Source of the DNA: Sclerotinia nivalis
Lineage: Eukaryota > Ascomycota > Leotiomycetes > Helotiales > Sclerotiniaceae
Assembly: GCA_029531795.1 (NCBI GenBank)
Contig: JAPEIS010000004.1
Span: forward strand, 186,001 to 250,000
Length of the DNA: 64,000 bases
Direction: 5' to 3'
Position numbers and translations under genes: made by a program. Positions 56,549 through 64,000 of the stretch are shown here, one piece after another. Numbering within the stretch: position 1 is the stretch's first letter; the number at the start of each line of letters is the position of its first letter. A model generated the notes under the pieces. It made no database searches and had not been told where the DNA came from. It saw only the letters and a program-made list of their open reading frames with translations.

Positions 56549-58649
56549 TGTTCTGGAATATCTCAGACAATATAAATAGTATTTGAGGGACTAGGTCAAG
56601 GTAGTTAAAAATGTGGTTAAGGACTTGTAGAAAACAAAGTGTAGGAGAAAAAGAAAAAGGAGGAGAATTAGGAGAAGACTGGTGACTGAAATAGAGATAT
56701 ATATCGTCTGAATTGTCCGGCGCTGTTAGATAAATTGAGGGGGAGAAGTGGTTTCCTGATTTTATAAATGCGAACATAGGAGTGAATATGTAGAGGGGAG
56801 TTGTGTATTCTTTCTTATCTACCCCGCACTGGAGGGAGCTGGGAGTGTGCGAGGATTTGCTACAATGCGTTGTGATAAAGTCCATGGAATAATTCAATCT
56901 CAGATCGGGACGTTAAAAGATGCAGATTCATCTTCAACTATCTTATTCGAGACTTGATGGTTCTGAAAGACTTCAGTCTCTATTTCGTATCTGAGTTATC
57001 AGAAGTATTGTCGATCAACAATTTGGGATCATATTCTGAAAACGCGCGGCCGTTGCCAGGGTTTAAAGCCGCTGGGCTTCATGTGGTACCTTGAGAGAAG
57101 CAAAGACTCAAAAACTGCAAAGAATTCCTTTCCAGACATGTTCCTGATACACAAGCAACTGGACGGAATATATGTCACGGGGCCAAGATTAAACACATCA
57201 AGACCTATCGTAGAGGATCGTCCGAAAAGAGAAAGAGCTATTTTCCAGCACAAACAAACATAGAGAGCTTTCAGTCCCGATACTTCGAAGTAAAAATTAT
57301 TCAAGCTGTATTTATATAACTGGAATCCAAAATTGCAAGGAACCACGTCAAGACCTACATATAGAAGCTTCCCCACGCCAAATTCACATATTTATCTAAA
57401 AATTCGACCAGTCATGCTACCTCCACAAAACCATCTTGCCCCAAAACCAAGAGGTATTATTTCCAAATAAGCTCGATACCCAATAGACTTAAGTATGAGG
57501 TTAAGGTCTCCGATTTTAGCCATCGTAAGCCTTCTCATAACTGAAAACAATCATTGATGAGCATAATAAACACATTCCACACACGAAGCGATCCCCGTGA
57601 TAATAAAAACGTCACTTGAACATAGACAGAAGAGGAGTTGTTGATAATGAGCAGTAAATCGATTTACTGTCGATGGGTGTTGACAATGAAGAGTATGAAA
57701 TAAAGACCTTCATTACCATGAAACAATAGTGATGAATAATGACAATAGACAGAACCACCTCCTTGGAAATATCGATAATGCATAGTAACAGCAAGTCCAA
57801 ACTTCCAAATTATCAATGGAGTTATTCATTTGAATGATATGCCAACCGCTTGACAGCAAAATATAATGCAATAAGCCGAAAAATGAATTGATCTAAGTAT
57901 CAATGGTCAGGAAAACTTCAATCTTGTCGACAGAGATATCATGGCAAAGGAAACATGATAAAGTGAACGAACTGCATCCCTGATAACGGTCGGTAACAAA
58001 ACAATGGAAACGACCTGAAGGATTATGATGTTGATTTGGAAGTTGATACTCTTGAATTTTGGCTCAATCAGCTCTCATACTTTCCTTCCTCTAATCGTCG
58101 CGTCGCACGTGCCGTTATCTCCTCCGACGGAGCATTTCGAAGGAGCTACGCCTACTATTCAGACGATTATGGTTTCCATCAAAGCAAATTAAACTGCCAA
58201 TTGATATGTTCCGCTAGTTCTGTCCTACCAGTTGTTAGATATGGAACAAAAGGAGCGATGTTACTTTTAGTATGACTATCACGTGATGGACAAGCTAAGC
58301 GTCCGAGACGGCCGCATAGTCCGATTCCTTCTGGTTCTAATTTTAAGAAGTATTCTATGATGTACAAGACAACATATCGAACGGGATAGAACTATCAATT
58401 AACAGAACAGCTCCAGACAAACAGCCACTCTCAGGGGCTTACAAGTCCATCTTCCCCTCTAACTAAGGATGCTCAAGTGAGTATCGATATAAAGCAGTGA
58501 GTCTATGGGTTGAGATTCAAGCTGGTAAATATTGAAGTAGTATTTCATGCATGGACTTCAAAAGTGTATCTGTATCATCTTCCTCCTCATATGTATCTTC
58601 ATCACTACTCATAAAATCCCCGGACTATTCCTCCTCCCTTACGGACAAG
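56549..58649. other. 2.1 kb gene-free stretch
   Basis: Frames at 57029-57376 (minus) and 58036-58275 (plus) are open but without domains. No repeats of note. Confidence 0.45.
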
Positions 58650-59644
58650 ATGCATGACTTCAAACCAGCCATATCCTTTATGTCTCTCGGCCGAACTTGG
58701 ATCAACTCCATGCACGCCATGGCTCTCCGCGATCCGCCATCTCCAACCACAATCTCCTCGGTCTCGAGATTTTCTACGGAGAGCTAGAATATCTCGCACG
58801 CTTTGAGTCAAACTCTGAGAACCCATCTCCGGAAGCCCTTTTTCATGCTGCTTCCGCCATAGAATCAGTATGCGATGAGCGAAACATTACAACTATCGAC
58901 CCCAACCATTTGCATTTGATGAGGGATTAAAAAACGAAAGGAACATTCTGAACGAATTGGGGCAATGAAACTCTGATTAAAAAATTAAAGTTCCCAGGGA
59001 CGGATGCCATACAAATCCTCGCAAACGGTTTGTCCAAGGAGAAAATTAATGACAATTTGGATATTATTACCAGAAGTACACAGGGCGTAGCGGACATGGG
59101 TGCACAAGAAGAAGCAGTCGTAAGATTTGCATCCGAGAATTTATGCTAAAGTATATTTTTGATACGTGGGAATCTGGATGGAACATAGTGGAGGAAGTTA
59201 ATCGGACTAATCTTGGAATCGGTTTTATTCGTTCATTATTGCTGGAAGGGTTTATGTAGATCCTTCATCTGGGGATGGGAAAACGCCAATTGGGAAACCA
59301 GATTTGAAGGAAACTTTGGAGAAATTAGTAAATACTATTGATGTGAAGAAAATTTTATACATTCAGGTTGTTTATGCGGAGAAAATGAAACAGCCATTAG
59401 TTAGAGCTCATCCGTTTTCGGCTGATGAACAACCTGCAAAAATGACTTGGAGTAGAAATGCGGGGTTATCTACTGGGGAGAAGGAAAAGAAAAATCATAT
59501 CTTCCTGCTGAAGCGGTTACTGGAACTATCGTCGAAGGACTGCGATATAGAGGTTGGGTGACTATGGAATTGTCTAATCAGTCAATGATTGAAGAGGGAC
59601 AGGAAGTCCCAGACGAACATGCGGGAAGAGCATCTGAACCTTAG
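58650..59644 (+). pseudogene. decayed 3-dehydroshikimate dehydratase
   Basis: Segments in different frames, in the right order, match the fungal quinate-pathway dehydratase (qutC/qa-4 family, a sugar-phosphate-isomerase-type barrel). They are KPAISFMSLGRTWINSMH at the start, LGLEIFYGELEYLARFE, CDERNITTI, GTDAIQILANGLS, ITRSTQGVADMGAQEE, VRFASENLC, DTWESGWNIVEEVNRTNLGI, TIDVKKILYIQVVYAEKM, PLVRAHPFSADEQPAKMTWS and RGWVTMELSNQSM. At least two early stops, several frameshifts and internal losses break it; for example, the motif usually giving CLQPF is missing after NITTI. The intact enzyme would turn 3-dehydroshikimate into protocatechuate. With the intact dehydroquinase at 46880-47344 it points to a former quinate cluster. 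Confidence 0.85.
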
Positions 59645-60319
59645 CAGGTGATTAAGAGTTTGGATGAAGAGGTAGAACCTCGCTGCTGGCCAGTGAATAT
59701 TCTTTTCTCGTCGATTATGTCAAAGGCCCGCATTCTTATATAGTTCTAAGCTGAGAAGTATCACCAGTATCTATATCCATGCAATCTATAAAATCGAGTT
59801 GCGAAGTCACGATGCACGGTAATATAATGATTCGATATAGGTGAGGATGAAGATGAACATAAAGATGAAAGTAGGGGTTTCATCATCCTTAGAGATTGTT
59901 GGGATAAGATGATATATTATCGAAAATTGAGAAATCTAACACACATCCTCACATCTCAACTCAGCCGTTAAATTTCACCCGTGCGAAATCTAGAAAATTA
60001 TAACTTCCACATTTTTCCACACAAACTATACCATTTGATAATGTGACAAAATAATGATTGAATAAATTGCAACCCTTAATAATTAATAAAGCACAAATAC
60101 AAATACAAATACAAATACAAATACAAATACAAATACAAATACAAATACAAATACAAATACAAATACAAATACAAATACAAAAATAAAAATAAAAACAATC
60201 CACACACATCCCCTCCTTTTTGCTCTCTCAATTAAAATCCATCTCCATCTATTCCCCAATACAAATCGACCTCATCTCCCCCTCACATCCCAACCTACAG
60301 CCAACTACCTACCCACAAC
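59645..60319. other. intergenic region with microsatellite
   Basis: AT-rich and without genes. It holds the ACAAAT array listed separately and the 3' flank of the chitin-binding gene. Confidence 0.6.
60093..60180. repeat. (ACAAAT)n hexanucleotide microsatellite
   Basis: About 14-15 perfect copies of ACAAAT, 140 bases beyond the stop codon of the chitin-binding protein gene and so possibly in its 3' untranslated region. Confidence 0.95.
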
Positions 60320-61943
60320 CTAAATACACTGACTATACCACTCACTAGAAGCAACACACTCATAAGGGTCCTCACAAACCGTGCTTCCAGTAAAGCCGTT
60401 ACCGCCACACTGAGCCCAATGCTCTGCCTTTGCTTCTGCAGCTGGTTTGCATGAAGAAGCAGGAGCAGGAGTAAGCTCAGTACCAGATTCAGCATTACGT
60501 GCTCGTCTTCTAGTGTTTGGATCTTCCTCCGCAGTTTTAAGGGCTCTCTTACTACCTATTTATTTATATTAGCTTAAATTGTTAATGATTCGGGGAATGT
60601 TCCTCTCTCGCCCTTTCATCATATTTTTCATATCAAAGCTCATATCAAAGAGGAAGAGATGGATGACAACGGCATCGGAAAATTCGGGCGGGAAAGGGGA
60701 AAAGAGAAAGAAACATACATACCACAATACTCCTCGCCAGTTCCGCAGAATCCGAATGGGCTACAGCATAATCCTGCTGCACATGTACCGCCAACACCTC
60801 CTGCACAAGCACCTGCTTCTGGTAACGCTGAAGGGGCGGGTGAAGCGCCTATTTCCATGAGCTTTTCTTCGTGCTTAAGATTTTCATAGCACCTTCATTC
60901 TCCATCCAACCTCATACCAAAAAGGAAGAGATGAATAGTGGAATTGAGGAAGCGGGATAAAAATGAGAAAGAAAGAACATACCACAATAATCCGGTCCGG
61001 TTCCACAGAAACCAAATGGGCTACAGCATAATCCTGCTGCACATGTACCGCCAACACCTCCAGCACAAGAGCCTGTTTCTGGTAGATCAGGGGTAGTGGA
61101 AGAGGCGCCTATTCATATTAGCTTTTCTCCATGCTCCAAATTTTCATGTCATTCGAGGCTTGCTCATCTCCCACCATCATTGTTTATATCTAAGCTCATA
61201 TCAAAAGAAAGAGATAAATGATGGGATCGAAAAAACCGGTTGAAAAAGAAAAAGAGACATACCACAATAATCTACTCCAGTTCCACAGAATCCATTAGGG
61301 CTACAGCATAATCCTGCTGCACATGTACCACCGATACCTCCTACACAAGCACCTTGAGGTGTTGTTGCAGGGGGAGTTGTACCTATCCATATTAGCTCAC
61401 ATGATTCAAGGCTCTGCTATTCCCCTCTACCACGTCTAGATCACATCACCATACCTTCAACTCCATCTACAATATAGACAGAGAAAGGTAAAAGGAAAAG
61501 GCAAAAGAAACTCACAATACGCATCCCCAGTTCCACAGAATCCATTGGAGCTACAACATAATCCATCCGCACAGGTACCACCTACACCTCCGTCACAAGT
61601 ACCAGCTACACAAAACTCGGGACCTGTGCCGCAAAGGAATGAATCATTGCAGCAGAGACCTATATGATAAGTGAGGTATTAGTGATTTTGCTCGCAGGTA
61701 GAGTATTCGGTTGTAAAAGAAAGTCTTTAAATGATGAATGAGAAATGGAAAACACATGATGTACAGGTAGATTGAGGTGTGAAAAACAACAAAACTCGCA
61801 AATGAACAAATATACGGACCCGTCGGACAAGGAGAAACAGCACACGAGATAGGTTCCGGGCTTGGGCATTCGAAAGGGCTTGCTGCCGTGGATCCTACAA
61901 GGAGGAGGAGAGAGAGAGCTTTGAAGGCCGAGGTGGTGAGCAT
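60320..61943 (-). CDS. secreted protein with five hevein-like (CBM18) modules and a CBM1
   Basis: Six exons, 61820-61943, 61516-61659, 61263-61382, 60983-61108, 60723-60848 and 60320-60555, give 291 residues, and all five introns are phase 1. A signal peptide (about 1-21) is followed by a first module ending LCCNDSFLCGTGPEFC and four more of the form GGVGGTCAAGLCCSPxGFCGTGxxYC. The C-terminal exon has a basic linker (TRRRARN) and then HWAQCGGNGFTGSTVC, ending EWYSQC, a fungal CBM1. CBM18 modules bind chitin and CBM1 binds cellulose or sometimes chitin, so the protein may shield the fungal wall or link it to plant wall. No catalytic domain is present. Exons 3-5 are recent tandem copies. The donor of exon 1 (GTCCGT) is unusual. 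Confidence 0.9.
60723..61659 (-). repeat. tandemly duplicated exon-intron units
   Basis: Units of about 260-277 bases (exon starts at 61659, 61382, 61108 and 60848) repeat a block of the CBM18 coding sequence with its flanking intron. The exon strings CACAATAATC, GGGCTACAGCATAATCCTGC and ACATGTACC recur with few changes, and intron pieces such as ATTAGCTTTTCT also match. All units are phase 1 to phase 1. Confidence 0.85.
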
Positions 61944-64000
61944 TTTGATAGTTTGAATTGGGTTATCGTTTGGTTTGATGAATGGGTGAGTATTTATGGA
62001 TGATCGTGAGGGTTATATAGAATAGAGAAATTGAGTTGAAATTCCAAAATAGGGCATTGAACTGCAGATCCTAATCTGAGTGAATGTATATAGAGTTGAG
62101 CAATGGATATGCTTACGCAGGGTACCCCATTGTATCTTCTTGATATTTTTCATAAGATGGCCACATTGTCAATTCTCTAAGGGTATACCCTAGAAAATAT
62201 GACTTGTTGAAGCTATATCCAGGGATGTAGTATATAAAATCATAAAAAAGTATGTAAAATTATACTCATGTCTCCTGATGGAAACTTTAGATAACAAGAA
62301 ATATATTATGAAAAGCCTTGGGATAAGATTCCTCTAGGATGGTGCTACAACCCAAAACTCCTGGACATATATACAAAACGATTATAGAATACAATGAACC
62401 AGTAGTATGATTGGGGACAATTCCAACTTTGGATGATTATCTCTACCCACAGATATAGCCATACCGCCAAATAACTACTGAAGGTAAATTCTCCAACAGT
62501 AAATCGATCAAATAGTGTGAATACCTTGAAGGATACAGGTTGAAAATACCGGATAATATAGGATACCCATGCTTGAATACATAAAGAAATAATAAAACTC
62601 AAAATAAACCTCCAACTTATACTTTCAACCCCTCGTGGAAAATGAGTCTAAATGACGAAAAAGATTAATTAAAGCCTTAATGTTCCTCAACCTCATATGC
62701 GATCCCATGTCATCCCACACAAGGTGTACCCCGCCATGATGATGAGAGAGATCACAGCCTCACCAGCCTCAAAAGATAACACAGCTTCATTTCATTTCCA
62801 GAAACCATATTCCTAAGGTAAGAAGCATCGCACTTTTCACTCTCATTAAGTTTGGCATATCTCAGTAAACCTCCACCTAGAAAAGAAAACCTACATACAC
62901 ATCGCATCCAGATTACCTCACAAAAATCATAAGAAGTAAATTCCACACCCCGCTTACTTTTCTTATTCAGTCAACTCTGACTACAAGAACATCCGATATT
63001 AACATCTTATGACTAATGTACTGTCAGTTCGGGCCCGTCAGTTCATGGCATGACTGCAGGTTATCTTGTTGTTCTTGGGAATATGGAATTTGACCAGACT
63101 GTATTCTCTGAATCCTCAACCTTAGCTTGTGGTTCCAATGTCACACAACCAGGATTCCCCACGTTCTGGCTCATGGGAGATTTGATACTCGGGACTTTGT
63201 ACTCTGCGGATGAATTGTACAGAGTGAGGAGATTATAAAGTGTGTGGAGATATAGTCCATAGCAGTACTTGGAAAGAAGAACGATAATTTGATGAGGGGT
63301 TGATGCATCGTCAATTCACCGCGTACGGAGTAGTTAGAATAAACTTTTTGCACTCGGTTATTTCGGATATTGACGGTTTGACCGTGGGGGAACTACGCCA
63401 AGGACTTTCAACGGTGACATTAAAATTGTTCATCTAACATAAAACTTTAAAGTATATAATATACACTTGTAAACATATGACTTCCTTGTATCACAGTACT
63501 TCGTAGGTTTATATACCAAGCTTCATCCTGGCGTTACTTAAACTTTCATAAGATCTTTCATGGAAATGCAAGATTTAAGAGATGTACTTCAAATGAGTGA
63601 TGTGCCTATGTGGGAATGTATCAAGGAGCAATGATTGGGCTGTTCAGACCATCGATGCAAAAGATAATGCAATGCCAAAGGAAAGCACTTGCAAACAAAT
63701 GGTTTGCAATATGAGGTGAAGATGTTTTGTAAGAGTTCTGGAATCTACTCACCGCACACCATTCGAATTCGTGACAGAATCCTTGCAAAAACCATATTTT
63801 CTCATATAAAATTAAATATCAAATAAGTTTTTCATTATCCAATAGAATCAATTAAAATTTTAGAATATAATAATTAACTATATAAAGATTTCAGAAAATA
63901 TATATTTTATTTTTAATAATTTTTGATTGAGAATCACAAGTATTTAAAGTTGGAAATTTTCAAAATTTTCATTGTGTAAAGTTTTTTTCATATTTTCCCT
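61944..64000. other. gene-poor end of the window
   Basis: The first part contains the promoter of the chitin-binding gene. A 62-codon frame at 63050-63238 (plus) ends with WLMGDLILGTLYSADELYRV, faintly like the C-terminus of an aspartyl protease, but has no supporting upstream sequence. The last 200 bases are very AT-rich. Confidence 0.4.

Noticed and set aside
63050..63238. Fragment of an aspartyl protease
   Set aside because: Only WLMGDLIL and YSADEL resemble the C-terminal end; no catalytic motif or longer match is present nearby.

Overview
The window looks like a chromosome segment of a filamentous ascomycete. Genes have short introns (about 45-200 bases) with GT-AG, and twice GC-AG, borders. 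Overall base composition is AT-rich, hexanucleotide microsatellites are common, and the gene set (highly reducing polyketide synthase, GMC oxidase, catabolic dehydroquinase, SAGA subunit, hevein-type chitin-binding protein) is typical of Pezizomycotina. The style of the proteins and the low GC suggest a leotiomycete of the Botrytis/Sclerotinia kind; that placement is inference. Exon coordinates were worked out by hand from splice sites, reading phase and known family motifs.

Left part (1-9.6 kb): almost gene-free. It holds a possible 3' end of a gene at the window edge, a broken gene for a secreted cysteine-containing protein (2755-3446), and a 6 kb tract of simple-sequence and skewed DNA in which the motif GCACTTGC recurs. 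Core housekeeping block (9.6-20.5 kb): a Sgf11-like SAGA subunit, a Naa50-like N-acetyltransferase carrying a PCNA-binding-type motif, a signal peptide peptidase, a PPIL1-type cyclophilin and an NT-C2 domain protein. A 5.5 kb gene-free stretch follows (20.5-26 kb).

Secondary-metabolite region (26-44.5 kb): a short-chain dehydrogenase, a relic of a peptide-synthetase condensation domain, a complete 14-exon highly reducing polyketide synthase with C-methyltransferase (KS-AT-DH-MT-ER-KR-ACP, 2514 residues), a divergent 2-oxoglutarate/Fe(II) oxygenase, a Myb-repeat DNA-binding gene interrupted by a stop codon, and a secreted GMC-family flavoenzyme. The dehydrogenase and oxygenase promoters each carry GGGACC-N5-GGGACC about 200-225 bases before the start codon, a candidate binding site for a shared regulator. 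The synthase has no release domain, so release must be hydrolytic or use a separate enzyme. A plausible scheme is that it makes a methylated reduced chain which the dehydrogenase, oxygenase and flavoenzyme then oxidise. The product is not predictable from sequence alone.

Right part (44.5-64 kb): an intact catabolic type II 3-dehydroquinase and, 11 kb away, a badly decayed 3-dehydroshikimate dehydratase, which together look like the remains of a quinate-utilisation cluster. Between them are a relic of a membrane protein, a single-pass Ala/Ser-rich cell-surface protein and an RBR ubiquitin ligase. The last gene encodes a secreted protein with five hevein-like (CBM18) modules and a C-terminal fungal CBM1, built from tandemly duplicated phase-1 exons. 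The final 2 kb has no convincing gene.
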